This document shows, in pieces, positions 28,995 through 37,828 of a DNA stretch of 64,000 nucleotides. The notes beneath the pieces were generated by a model. That model worked only from the letters and a program-made list of their open reading frames with translations. It was not told the DNA's origin and did no database searches. Where the stretch lies: positions 1 through 64,000 of the forward strand of contig NZ_FNBB01000010.1 in NCBI RefSeq assembly GCF_900102105.1, read 5' to 3'. Each line of letters opens with the position of its first letter. The stretch's first letter is position 1. Origin of the DNA: Agrobacterium pusense (GTDB taxonomy: Bacteria; Pseudomonadota; Alphaproteobacteria; Rhizobiales; Rhizobiaceae). A program made the translations under genes and the position numbers.

Positions 28995-30815
28995 GGCCAC
29001 GCGCGTCACGGTCTCCATATAGGTTCTCTTCGCCTCAGGCGTGGAGAGGTTGTGGTCGGCATCGGGGATGATGGTCAGCGACACATTTCGATAGGCGGAC
29101 AGCCCCTGCCCGTCGGCGTCGAAATAATAGCGGAAATGCTCCAGACCATCATCATTGTCGCTGTAAAGCAGATTGACGGCAGTCCCTTTTGCCTTCAGCA
29201 GATCGAAAGCGCGGTATACGGCCCGTCCTTCCTCGCTGCCACGGCGGAACAGCCTCGCCGTTTTTGTCGAAAGCTTCTTCATCGTCGCCTTGACGATATT
29301 CAATCCGGCACTGACAACATCCACATCGCCGCTGATGAGACGCTTGAACGTGGCGCCCTGACGAAAGCGCTGACTGTATTCCCCAAAGGAGCGGGGCCGC
29401 TTGTGCAACGCCTCATCGACCGAACGGCCTTTCCGCCAGTGGAAGACAACCGGGTTGACAGCAACCACCGCTTCAATCCTGTCATCGACAAGCGCGCCAT
29501 TAAAGGCAAGGTATGCGCCGCTACATCGGCCCGCCGCGATGAACGGACCATTGCTGCCCCGTTCGAGGAAATCGAGCGCGGCGGACACATCGTCATTCTG
29601 CGCGGCATCGTAAAGAACCTGATCCGGCACGCCTTTTACCGGCGGACTATCGGCAATGTTGGCCGCATCGAAACGGAGGGAAGCGACGCCCTCCCGGGCA
29701 AGCGCCCGGGCGATCTGCACCGAAAGCCTGCCCCAGCCCGCGTGCCGGTCATAGGCCGCCCCGAGCAGCAGAACCGAGGAGACCGCACGCCGGTCGTGCG
29801 GTGTGCAGGAAACGCCAAAAAGTCGCCCGCCCTCACCAAACTGCACCGGCTGTTCGAAAAAACCCTGACCGCGCTGCGCCGCGTTGATGACGAAATCAGC
29901 CGGGCAGGCCGCGGAGCCTGAGGCCTGTGTCTGAGAAGAGACCCAGCCCACCAGCCGGCTCACCACATTTTCCGATATTTTCGACAGCGTGGGACTGGAA
30001 ACGAGATCGTCATAGCCCGAAAATTCGGCCTCCTCCACCTCACCGCCGATTGCGGTGAGGTGTGTGGCGAAATCACCGTCCGTGACGCGGCCCGGTCTCG
30101 ACAGAACGAGAATGCGGCGAGCCGGAGCGGCATCGAGATTCGAAAGATTGATCTTCTTGACGGTATCGGCCACACCGGCTGGCATCGCCATGCCGGCGAT
30201 TGCACCAGCCTGTGGCATGCGTTGGCTGGCACGCAGGCCAAGTCCATCGTCGATCATCGAAGACCACATCGCCAGTTCGCGCAGATAGGCACGTCCTGAG
30301 ACGACGGGTGCCAGAAACGCCATGGAACTGGCGGCTCCGGCAAGCGCCTCCGCAGCGATCGGGCAACCGAGGCCCTGGGCGATGACGACCACGCCCGAGC
30401 ATCCGGAGAGGCGCCTGAGATAGTTCAGCGCCGCCCGCGTATCGGAAAGCCAGTCCGCCACGCGGCCCGCATCTTCCGGATCAAGTGCATCTGCGGTGCC
30501 AAGATAGTCAAAACGCAGGCTGGCGACGCCGCAAGCCGCAAGCCGTTCGGCCAGAACCCTTTGGAACTTGCGGCTGCAAAGCTCCTCCATGCCCCACGGA
30601 CTGACAAAAAGAACGGCGTGTTCCTGCCGCAAGTCCTGACGTGCCGGATGAAAAATACCCGCAAGCCCGTCAAAGGAAACCGGACGGGCGATCGTGCCGT
30701 CCGCCGCGATGCCGGAAAGCAATAATGCATCGAGGGAAGAATTGCTGCTTGTATGCTCTGAAATATCTATTGCCATAGACCTTGCCACCATTGCGCCAGC
30801 GTCGGGCTCAACCAT
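28962..30815 (-). CDS. Tandem alpha/beta-hydrolase protein with non-canonical nucleophile elbows
   Basis: A 617-residue protein with two alpha/beta-hydrolase domains in tandem, about 45-295 and 320-610. The first resembles serine aminopeptidase-type hydrolases (VLFVSPWGMEELCSRKFQR), but its elbow reads VIAQGLG: the GxSxG serine is Gly148, so it looks inactive. The second has AGRCSGAYLAF, putting Cys431 in the nucleophile position. A downstream acid (YSDNDDGLEHF) and His (IPDADHNLST) complete a possible Cys-type triad. The start ATG 30815 is uncertain; ATG 30776 (MAIDISEHT) is possible. No signal peptide is seen. It converges on the aminoacyl-carrier operon with overlap; a thioesterase role there is only a guess. 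Confidence 0.75.
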   Translation of the reverse strand: MVEPDAGAMVARSMAIDISEHTSSNSSLDALLLSGIAADGTIARPVSFDGLAGIFHPARQDLRQEHAVLFVSPWGMEELCSRKFQRVLAERLAACGVASLRFDYLGTADALDPEDAGRVADWLSDTRAALNYLRRLSGCSGVVVIAQGLGCPIAAEALAGAASSMAFLAPVVSGRAYLRELAMWSSMIDDGLGLRASQRMPQAGAIAGMAMPAGVADTVKKINLSNLDAAPARRILVLSRPGRVTDGDFATHLTAIGGEVEEAEFSGYDDLVSSPTLSKISENVVSRLVGWVSSQTQASGSAACPADFVINAAQRGQGFFEQPVQFGEGGRLFGVSCTPHDRRAVSSVLLLGAAYDRHAGWGRLSVQIARALAREGVASLRFDAANIADSPPVKGVPDQVLYDAAQNDDVSAALDFLERGSNGPFIAAGRCSGAYLAFNGALVDDRIEAVVAVNPVVFHWRKGRSVDEALHKRPRSFGEYSQRFRQGATFKRLISGDVDVVSAGLNIVKATMKKLSTKTARLFRRGSEEGRAVYRAFDLLKAKGTAVNLLYSDNDDGLEHFRYYFDADGQGLSAYRNVSLTIIPDADHNLSTPEAKRTYMETVTRVALKGKSPPGPQ

Positions 30816-31120
30816 TACGGGATCATTATACCGAAGTGTCTTAATGCCTGTTCTACAATAAAAACAATAACATTAGATAATCCTAAAAATACCATGTCGT
30901 CTGGATCGACGAAAACGCATGCGATGCAGACAGAATGGCTTCGCGTGGCGACAGGTCGCGTTTGAGCCGCTATTTTTCTCGAAACCGCTTGAATATGCTG
31001 ATAAATAGCGAGTCACATACCTATCTGCAGGAGGAGGTTGCGCCACCCGGCCGCCGGATCATCTAGACACCGCGCAAACCAACACGCCGGGCCCGCCCCG
31101 ACAGGTCATAGAAGTTTTAT
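30816..31120. other. Divergent intergenic region before the pseudo-ABC gene
   Basis: The 305-base gap between the double hydrolase (minus) and the ABC-like gene (plus) holds no supportable gene. The part nearest the hydrolase gene (30835-30900) is AT-rich and probably its promoter. CGCTATTT (30968-30975) and AAATAGCG (31003-31010) are perfect inverted repeats 27 bases apart and could be an operator or mRNA stem. GGAGGAGG near 31030 is too far from the next ATG to be its ribosome binding site. Confidence 0.4.
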
Positions 31121-33838
31121 ATGGAACAAAGCCTTACGCGTTATATCTGGTCGCATACCAAGCGGCAGCAGCTTTTCATCCTGCTGATCGTCGCCCTGTC
31201 CATGATCCCTTATTTCCTCGCCTTCGACCTGCCCAAGCAGATCGTCAACGGCCCCATTCAGGGAGACGGCTTCGAAGGAGCGAATGCAACCCAGCTCTTC
31301 ATGCATCTCACGGTCGATATCCCCTATTGGGGCACCGTGACCCTGTTCCCGGGGCTTGAGCTCAACCGCATGTCGATGCTGATGGCGCTCAGCCTGACGT
31401 TCCTTGCGCTTGTTATCATCAATGGGCTCTTCAAATATTACATCAATACCTACAAGGGCCGGCTTGGCGAACGGCTTCTGCGGCGTATTCGCTTCGAACT
31501 TATCGACAAGATCCTGAGGTTTCCGCCCAGCCATTTCAAACGGGTGAAGGGCGCTGAAATCTCCAGCATGGTGAAGGACGAGGTAGAGCCGCTCGGCGGT
31601 TTTACCGGCGACGCCTTCGTGCAGCCGGCCCTTCTCGGCGGCCAGGCGCTCTCCGCCCTCTTCTTCATTCTCGTGCAGAACTTCTGGCTCGGCCTGATCG
31701 CGGCCTTCATGGCGGCAATTCAGGTCGGCATCATTCCCAAGATGCGCCGCCGCCTCATCGAACTCGGCCGTCAGCGGCAGCTGAGTGCACGCCAGCTCGC
31801 CGGACGTATCGGTGAAATGGTCGACGGCATCGGCACGATTCATGCCTATGACACGTCCAATTACGAGCGCGCGGATGCTTCGCATCGCCTCGGCGACATC
31901 TTCAAGATTCGCTACGATCTCTACCAGTGGAAGTTTCTGGTCAAATTCATCAACAACTTCCTTGCCCAGCTGACCCCCTTCTTCTTTTATGCGCTGGGCG
32001 GATATCTGACCCTGAAGGGCAGCCTCGATGTGGGGCAGCTGGTCGCCGTCATCAACGCCTATAAGGAACTGCCAGGGCCGCTGAAGGAGCTGATCGACTG
32101 GGATCAGGCCCGGCAGGATGTGCAGGTAAAGTACGAGCAGGTCTTCGAACAGTTCGATGCGCCGAACATGATCGACGAGAAGGTGCAGAAACTTTCTCCC
32201 GGTGCCGTCGCAGCCATCAGCGCACCGCTCGTCGTCGCCAATCTGACGCTCGAAGACGATAGCGGCAGCCGGCTTCTGGAACAGGCATCCCTCAAGATCG
32301 AGCCGGGTGAGGTTATCGCCATCGTCGGTGGTGCGGGAGGCGAGGCACTGGCGGATGCGATCGGCCGCACGCTCTGGCCGAGCTCAGGCAAGATCAGCAT
32401 CAACGACGTCGACATTCTGGAATTGCCGGAATCGCTGACGGGACGGCGCATCTCCTACGTGTCTTCGGACAGCTATTTCTTCCATGCCAGCCTGAAGGAC
32501 AACCTGCTATACGGTCTCAAACACGCGCCGCTTGCAGAGAAAAACTATGAGGGCGCGGCGCTGGACCATCGCAAATGGGAAATCCGTGAAGCGAAGATGG
32601 CCGGCAATCCGCTGATCGACATCAACAGCGAATGGATCGATTATGCTTCGAGTCCGGCAGGCGACGGCAAACCGGAAAATCTCATACAGGCCATTCTAGC
32701 TGTTCTCGACAGTGTGGAACTGTCGCAGGATATTCTGGAATTCGCCCTGCGATCGTCGATCGACCCGTTGACAGACCTGCATCTCGCCGCCCGGATCGTT
32801 GAATTGCGACATGTCCTGCGCGCCGAGCTGGAAAAGGAAAATCTGAGCGGCCTGATCGCGCCTTTCGAGCTGGAGAGCTACAATAGCGAGGCAACGGTCG
32901 GCGAAAACCTGCTTTTCGGCACCATGCGGGACTCGTCCCAGTCAATCAGGACGGTCATCGAAAGCGACTATTTCCGCTCTCTGATGCGCGAGACCGGCCT
33001 GGTCAAAACCCTGTTCGAAATGGGCTACACGATCGCCGAGAACATCGTGGAAATCTTCGCCGACCTGCCGGGGGATCACCCCTTCTTCCAGCAGCTCACC
33101 TTCATGACGCCTGACGATATTCCGGTCTATCAGCAGATGCTGCAACGCCTTCAGGGCCGGAATTTCGACGAGGCCAATGAAAGCGAAAAACGCGCGATGC
33201 TGCGGCTGAGCTTCTTCTATATCGAGCCCCGCCAGCGTTTCGGCCTGCTGACGCCGGAAATCATGAACCGCATCGTCGAGGTCCGGCACATGTTCCACGA
33301 GAAGCTGCCCGACAGTCTGAAAAACGTGATCGAAATCTACGATCCGACCAAATACATGAGCGCCACCAGTCTTCTGGATAATATCCTCTTTGGCAAGGTA
33401 AGCCATCGCTACACCGATGCTTCCCGGCGCATCACCCGCATCGTTGCTGACGTCATGCGCAAGCAGGGCGTTTACGAACGGGTGCTGGCAGTGGGTCTGG
33501 ATTTCAATCTGGGTGCAGGCGGCAAGCGGCTAGGCCCGCTACAGCGCCAGAAGCTTAATCTGGCACGGGCGCTGATCCGGAAATCCGACATTTACGTCTT
33601 CAACCGCCCGCTTCCGGGCCTCGACCCGAGACAGCAGGAAGAAATTGTTGAACGGGTCATCACACTCCTGAAACAGAACAACAATAACCCCTCGATCATA
33701 TGGGTTCTGTCGAATGCGCACCTCTCGCGCATGTTCGAGAGGGTCATCGTTGTTCATCAGGGGCTGATCACCGCTGACGGAAGTTACGAGACTCTGGTCG
33801 AGGAAAACGGTACATTCAAGGAGATGGTCGCGACATAA
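31121..33838 (+). CDS. ABC-exporter-like membrane protein with a degenerate ATPase domain
   Basis: A 905-residue protein. Residues about 15-330 form an ABC exporter membrane domain with about six helices. After residue 365 an ABC ATPase fold begins, but its catalytic motifs are gone. The Walker A region is IVGGAGGEALAD (402-411; Lys and Ser missing), the Q-loop reads YVSSDS, the signature LSGGQ is LGPLQ (804-808), Walker B is IYVFNRP (Asn828 and Arg829 for Asp-Glu), and the H-loop is LSNAH. About 350 residues are inserted between Q-loop and signature. A DNLLYG-like motif occurs three times (460, 596, 753). It is unlikely to hydrolyse ATP. The gene lies 43 bases before a cNMP-binding protein gene. 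Function unknown. Confidence 0.8.
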   Translation: MEQSLTRYIWSHTKRQQLFILLIVALSMIPYFLAFDLPKQIVNGPIQGDGFEGANATQLFMHLTVDIPYWGTVTLFPGLELNRMSMLMALSLTFLALVIINGLFKYYINTYKGRLGERLLRRIRFELIDKILRFPPSHFKRVKGAEISSMVKDEVEPLGGFTGDAFVQPALLGGQALSALFFILVQNFWLGLIAAFMAAIQVGIIPKMRRRLIELGRQRQLSARQLAGRIGEMVDGIGTIHAYDTSNYERADASHRLGDIFKIRYDLYQWKFLVKFINNFLAQLTPFFFYALGGYLTLKGSLDVGQLVAVINAYKELPGPLKELIDWDQARQDVQVKYEQVFEQFDAPNMIDEKVQKLSPGAVAAISAPLVVANLTLEDDSGSRLLEQASLKIEPGEVIAIVGGAGGEALADAIGRTLWPSSGKISINDVDILELPESLTGRRISYVSSDSYFFHASLKDNLLYGLKHAPLAEKNYEGAALDHRKWEIREAKMAGNPLIDINSEWIDYASSPAGDGKPENLIQAILAVLDSVELSQDILEFALRSSIDPLTDLHLAARIVELRHVLRAELEKENLSGLIAPFELESYNSEATVGENLLFGTMRDSSQSIRTVIESDYFRSLMRETGLVKTLFEMGYTIAENIVEIFADLPGDHPFFQQLTFMTPDDIPVYQQMLQRLQGRNFDEANESEKRAMLRLSFFYIEPRQRFGLLTPEIMNRIVEVRHMFHEKLPDSLKNVIEIYDPTKYMSATSLLDNILFGKVSHRYTDASRRITRIVADVMRKQGVYERVLAVGLDFNLGAGGKRLGPLQRQKLNLARALIRKSDIYVFNRPLPGLDPRQQEEIVERVITLLKQNNNNPSIIWVLSNAHLSRMFERVIVVHQGLITADGSYETLVEENGTFKEMVAT

Positions 33839-33881
33839 TTCCAAGAATGTGACCGAGGTGGAACAATAACAGGGTAAGGCA

Positions 33882-34337
33882 ATGCTGTTCAAAGACGAAA
33901 TTCAGATGCTGAAAAGGGTGCCGTTTTTTTCCGAAATGGAACCCTCCAAGTTGAAACTGCTCGCATTCGCATCGGACCGCGTTTCCTATCACGCCGGCGA
34001 CGTGCTGTTCCGGCAGGGTGACGTCGGCGACGCGGCCTATGTGCTGTTGACCGGAAAGGTGGATGTTCTGGTCGACTCTCCCTCTGGCACTCTTAAAGTG
34101 GCGGAAATGACCGGCAACGCCATCGTCGGGGAAATCGCAATTCTCTGCGACAGCGTCAGAACCGCCACCGTCCGCGCCTCCACCAATGTGGAAGCTCTTC
34201 GGATCGGCAAGGAACAATTCTTCAAGCTGATGTCCGATTTCCCCGATATCACTATCAAGGTCATGCGCGTTCTGGCCGAACGTCTCACCCAGACGACGGC
34301 TGAACTCAGCAAAGCCAGGACAAACGCCAGAACATAA
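33882..34337 (+). CDS. Cyclic nucleotide-binding domain protein
   Basis: A 151-residue protein made almost entirely of one CRP-like cNMP-binding domain; no DNA-binding domain is attached. The phosphate-binding cassette is intact: VGEIAILCDSVRTATV with Gly83-Glu84 (ribose contact) and Arg93-Thr94-Ala95 (phosphate contact), so cAMP or cGMP binding is plausible. A C-terminal helix (IKVMRVLAERLTQTTAELSK) could mediate signalling or partner binding. It lies between the pseudo-ABC gene and an MBL hydrolase gene, with an adenylate cyclase gene 1.3 kb downstream, so it may be the local sensor of that cyclase. The partner is inferred. Confidence 0.88.
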   Translation: MLFKDEIQMLKRVPFFSEMEPSKLKLLAFASDRVSYHAGDVLFRQGDVGDAAYVLLTGKVDVLVDSPSGTLKVAEMTGNAIVGEIAILCDSVRTATVRASTNVEALRIGKEQFFKLMSDFPDITIKVMRVLAERLTQTTAELSKARTNART

Positions 34338-34527
34338 GCGGCAATTCTATGCTACCCTGGCGGTCGATATTGGAAAAATAAATGTCGTACTATTGCAATA
34401 TAAATGAAATGCTGACTGAATAAGGGGTAAAGGCATCCGCCCGAAAAGGGCGGGAAATAAGATCTATAGAGACAACGGGCTTCATGGGAGGAAAGCGTGC
34501 AAGATTCCGTTGTCATTGGGGTGTGTC

Positions 34528-35388
34528 ATGGCGTTCAATTCCGACACTGCGGGTCGGGAAAGTAACAGAAATTTTCGGGTGAAGATCTGGGGGGCGCGGG
34601 GAACGCTTCCTGTTTCAGGTGAAAACTTCCGAAAATACGGTGGGAATACGATCTGCATCGAGGTTCGATGCGGCGACCATGTTCTTTTGTTCGATGCGGG
34701 GTCGGGACTTCATCCCGCAGGCATGGCGCTTCGGGCGGAGGGGGTTACCGACGTCGATCTTTTCTTCTCCCATTGCCACTACGACCACATTGTCGGTTTT
34801 CCCTATTTCAAGCCATTCTATAATAGCTGCAATGACGTCTCGATTTGGTCGGGTCATCTCGCGGGCGCCATGACGACACGGGAAATGCTCAAGGACTTCA
34901 TGAGCCCGCCTTGGTTTCCCGTGCCGCTGGAAATTTGCTGCGCAAAAATCGACACGCGGGATTTCATGCCCGGTGATACCCTAGACGTCCATCCGGGCCT
35001 CTCGATCCGAACCGGCATGCTGAACCATCCTGGCAACGCCGTCGGATACCGGCTGGACTGGGAGGGAAAGTCCCTCGCCATCATCACCGATACCGAACAC
35101 GAGCCCGGCGGCATCGACGAAACTGTGCTTGATCTCATCCGGGATACCGATCTTTTCCTTTATGACGCCATGTTTACCGATGACGAGATGGGCCTTTATC
35201 GCGGCTATGGCCATTCGTCCTGGCAGCAGGCGATCCGCCTCGCCCAGTTGGCCGATGCGAAAAATGTCGGTTTCATCCATCATGCCCCAAGCCGCAGCGA
35301 CGAAGAGCTGGACATGATCGAAAAACAGGCGAAAGCCCTGTTCAGCGGCGCATTCGCAGCCATGGACGGTCAGGTCATCGAAATCTGA
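34528..35388 (+). CDS. Metallo-beta-lactamase-fold hydrolase
   Basis: A 286-residue MBL-fold protein of the RNase Z/PhnP-like group. The metal motif HxHxDH is present as SHCHYDHIVG (His82, His84, Asp86, His87), with further ligand candidates in MLNHPGN, TDTEHE and GHSSW. Members hydrolyse phosphodiesters, cyclic nucleotides among them. ATG 34528 is taken because GGGG precedes it; an upstream in-frame TTG at 34510 has no site. It lies between a cNMP-binding protein gene and an adenylate cyclase gene, which makes a cyclic-nucleotide phosphodiesterase role attractive, but this is inference. Confidence 0.83.
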   Translation: MAFNSDTAGRESNRNFRVKIWGARGTLPVSGENFRKYGGNTICIEVRCGDHVLLFDAGSGLHPAGMALRAEGVTDVDLFFSHCHYDHIVGFPYFKPFYNSCNDVSIWSGHLAGAMTTREMLKDFMSPPWFPVPLEICCAKIDTRDFMPGDTLDVHPGLSIRTGMLNHPGNAVGYRLDWEGKSLAIITDTEHEPGGIDETVLDLIRDTDLFLYDAMFTDDEMGLYRGYGHSSWQQAIRLAQLADAKNVGFIHHAPSRSDEELDMIEKQAKALFSGAFAAMDGQVIEI

Positions 35389-35604
35389 TAGCCGCCGTCA
35401 TGGTGTTTTTGACTTCGCGTGACTATTTGACCGGAAATCTGAAGAGGCCTCACCAGTCATTGGTGGCTTCGGGTACTTAAACACGCATAATTGACCATCG
35501 CCGCTCGTTTGCTCCACGATATTGCCACGAGATGTCATGCACTAAAGACGCGACGATCGACCGACTGATGATTCTGGGCCGAACGACCTCACGATGGGAT
35601 TTGC

Positions 35605-37299
35605 ATGATCCGTTTCTTTTCGGAAACCAGTTTGAGACGCGCCCGGATTTTATCCGGCCTGATTATATTTGCCTTTGTCTTTTCGCATCTTTTCAATCAT
35701 TCCCTTGCGCTCATTTCCATCGACACCGCCGAACGGGCACGAAAATGGTTCAGCCTCATCTGGCTCAACCCTGTTAGCAGCCTGCTTTTCTACGGCTCGG
35801 TCCTGGTGCATGTCAGCCTGGTCCTGCGCTCGCTTTACCAGCGCCGAACGTTGCGCATGCCGCTTCGTGAAGCGCTTCAGGTCATCTTCGGCCTGTCGAT
35901 CCCCTTCCTCATTCTGAGCCATGCAGTGAATATCCGCGTGTCGCACATGCTCTACGGCATCGACATCGGTTATTATACCGTAGTCCGCCGGCTCTGGATC
36001 AACAATCCCATGGGAGGCGCGTGGCAAAGTCTCGCCCTGATCGTCATCTGGATACACGGATGTATCGGCCTCTATTTCTGGCTGCGTTATCGCGACTGGT
36101 ACCCGAAAATCGCCGGCATCTTCATGACCATAGCTGTGATGCTGCCGCTTCTGGCGCTGCTGGGCTTCAGCGATGCCGGCCGTTGGCTCGAGGAAGTCGA
36201 CCGCAAATATGCGCTCCCTCCGGGACTGGGCGACACAATCGTTCAGAGAGACGAACTTCCGCTGCAGCGGGAGATGGAAACACGAATCCGGTTTATCACC
36301 GGGACGACAGAGGCGATTTTTGCCGGCGCGGTGATGCTGGTCTTCGCGATGCGCGGTGTAAGAAGCTGGCGACAGCGGTTGACGGCCATCGAAATCCGCT
36401 ACGAACATGGTGCGCAGGCGCGCGTGCCAGCGGGCCTCAGCATTCTGGAAGCCAGCCGTCTGGCAGGCATCCCGCATTATTCCGTATGCGGCGGTAAAGG
36501 ACGATGTTCGACCTGCCGGGTGAGAGTCATGGAAAGCAAGGGGCCGCTCCCTCCGCCCGGAGACATCGAGCAAACCACATTAAGACGCATCCATGCCGAT
36601 TCGGATGTGCGGCTCGGCTGCCAGCTGCGTCCCACCCATGATCTCGGCGTTGCCCTTCTGGTTTCACCGCCCCAGCACAGTGACCTGCCGGCGGACGCCC
36701 AGCCGGCCCGGCCGGGCCGGGAAGAGGAGATCGCCATTCTCTTCTGCGATCTGCGCAATTTCACGACTTTGTCGGAAGCGAAGCTGCCCTACGATGTCGT
36801 CTTTCTCCTGAACCGCTATTTCACCATCGTCGGCCAGGCCGTCGAACAGGCGGGGGGCCATCTCGACAAATTTATCGGTGACGGCGCCATGGCGCTTTTT
36901 GGACTAGGCGACGACAGCCAGCACGCCTGTCGCAATGCCATGAAGGCGGCAGCAATCATATTGCGCGATATTGCGATCCTGAACGAAGGGCTGGAGAAAC
37001 AATTCGCCGTGCGTCTTGAGGTGGTGGTTGGCATTCACGCAGGTCCGAGCATCGTCGGGGTCATGGGATATGGGGCTGCCAAAACGCTGACGGCCATTGG
37101 CGATACCGTCAACGTGGCAAGCAGGCTTGAATCCAAAGCCAAGGAATTTGGCGCCGCAATCGTGGTCTCCGAACCGGCCATCATACAGGCGGGACAGAAT
37201 ATTACCGATCTCAGAAGTGAACAGGTCGCCATTCGCGGTCGAAACTCACAAATGAAGGTGTTTCTACTCTCGGAGGAAGAGAGCGAACGCTATTTGTGA
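35605..37299 (+). CDS. cyaC: Class III adenylate cyclase with heme-type membrane anchor and 2Fe-2S domain (CyaC-like)
   Basis: A 564-residue membrane cyclase. Residues about 12-250 form six hydrophobic helices with many histidines (His28, 32, 69, 106, 114, 151), as in diheme cytochrome-b anchors. Residues about 260-355 are a 2Fe-2S ferredoxin domain with Cys295, Cys301, Cys304 and Cys339. Residues about 373-560 are a class III cyclase: metal Asp382 (LFCDLRNFT) and Asp426 (KFIGDGAMALF), adenine-type Lys422, and Asn503 and Arg507 in GDTVNVASRLE. Sinorhizobium CyaC has this architecture and is redox/quinone-responsive. All catalytic residues are present, so it should make cAMP. Start ATG 35605 follows GGGA. 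Confidence 0.9.
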   Translation: MIRFFSETSLRRARILSGLIIFAFVFSHLFNHSLALISIDTAERARKWFSLIWLNPVSSLLFYGSVLVHVSLVLRSLYQRRTLRMPLREALQVIFGLSIPFLILSHAVNIRVSHMLYGIDIGYYTVVRRLWINNPMGGAWQSLALIVIWIHGCIGLYFWLRYRDWYPKIAGIFMTIAVMLPLLALLGFSDAGRWLEEVDRKYALPPGLGDTIVQRDELPLQREMETRIRFITGTTEAIFAGAVMLVFAMRGVRSWRQRLTAIEIRYEHGAQARVPAGLSILEASRLAGIPHYSVCGGKGRCSTCRVRVMESKGPLPPPGDIEQTTLRRIHADSDVRLGCQLRPTHDLGVALLVSPPQHSDLPADAQPARPGREEEIAILFCDLRNFTTLSEAKLPYDVVFLLNRYFTIVGQAVEQAGGHLDKFIGDGAMALFGLGDDSQHACRNAMKAAAIILRDIAILNEGLEKQFAVRLEVVVGIHAGPSIVGVMGYGAAKTLTAIGDTVNVASRLESKAKEFGAAIVVSEPAIIQAGQNITDLRSEQVAIRGRNSQMKVFLLSEEESERYL

Positions 37300-37332
37300 C
37301 AGGACCCGGAAGTTTGCGGCCGGACCGATCTT

Positions 37333-37815
37333 TTAGATCTTGCGATAGAGAAAATAACGGTCCGTCGGCACGCTCTCCGGAACCGGCAACGGTTTCAGCA
37401 GGGGATGATCGAGAGGCAGACCGCTGACAGCGACGCCGCCTTCCGCCAGCATGCCGGCGGCGAGATCGGGCAACCATGTCAATGTGATCGCATCTTTTTC
37501 CGGATAGCCCGTGCCGATATCGGCATGCACCATTGCCGCTTCCGCACCGACGAATGCGGGAGCGGTCTGCGATATCTCGCCGATCACCAGGTCTTCGTCT
37601 GCAGGAACGGACGAGGCATGGGCACCCATGGCCCTGTCAAACGCAATGATCCTGCGCCCCGGAAACAGTTCCCGCAGATGATTGAAAGTTCGCCCGTTTC
37701 CAAGGCCGATTTCCATGAGCGCACCCTCATGCGGCATATCAAGTTTGGCGGCGACATGATTGAGAATGTCACGCTGCGCGGTCAACCGGCGAATGAAACT
37801 GTCCAGTCTGCTCAT
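37333..37815 (-). CDS. Class I SAM-dependent methyltransferase-like protein
   Basis: A 160-residue Rossmann-type protein. Motif I is GALMEIGLGNGRTFNHLRELF (about residues 32-52), and an acidic residue ending strand 2 is seen in IIAFDRAMG. The chain is short for the family and lacks a clear substrate domain, so the substrate cannot be predicted. It lies 13 bases downstream of the nucleotide-sugar dehydrogenase gene on the same strand and is probably co-transcribed with it. It may modify a sugar or lipid in the glycan pathway, but this is inferred only from position. Confidence 0.7.
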   Translation of the reverse strand: MSRLDSFIRRLTAQRDILNHVAAKLDMPHEGALMEIGLGNGRTFNHLRELFPGRRIIAFDRAMGAHASSVPADEDLVIGEISQTAPAFVGAEAAMVHADIGTGYPEKDAITLTWLPDLAAGMLAEGGVAVSGLPLDHPLLKPLPVPESVPTDRYFLYRKI

Positions 37816-37828
37816 GATCCGTCCGTTA

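Noticed and set aside
30968..31010. CGCTATTT/AAATAGCG as a regulator binding site for the pseudo-ABC block
   Set aside because: The repeats are 27 bases apart, too far for a typical dimer site; kept only as a note in the gap description.
34437..34453. Hairpin CCGCCC-GAAAA-GGGCGG upstream of the MBL gene
   Set aside because: No T-run follows, so I would not call it a terminator, and no other role could be supported.
35440..35475. Small hairpin CACCA/TGGTG before the cyclase gene
   Set aside because: Five base pairs in a 216-base gap is close to chance expectation.
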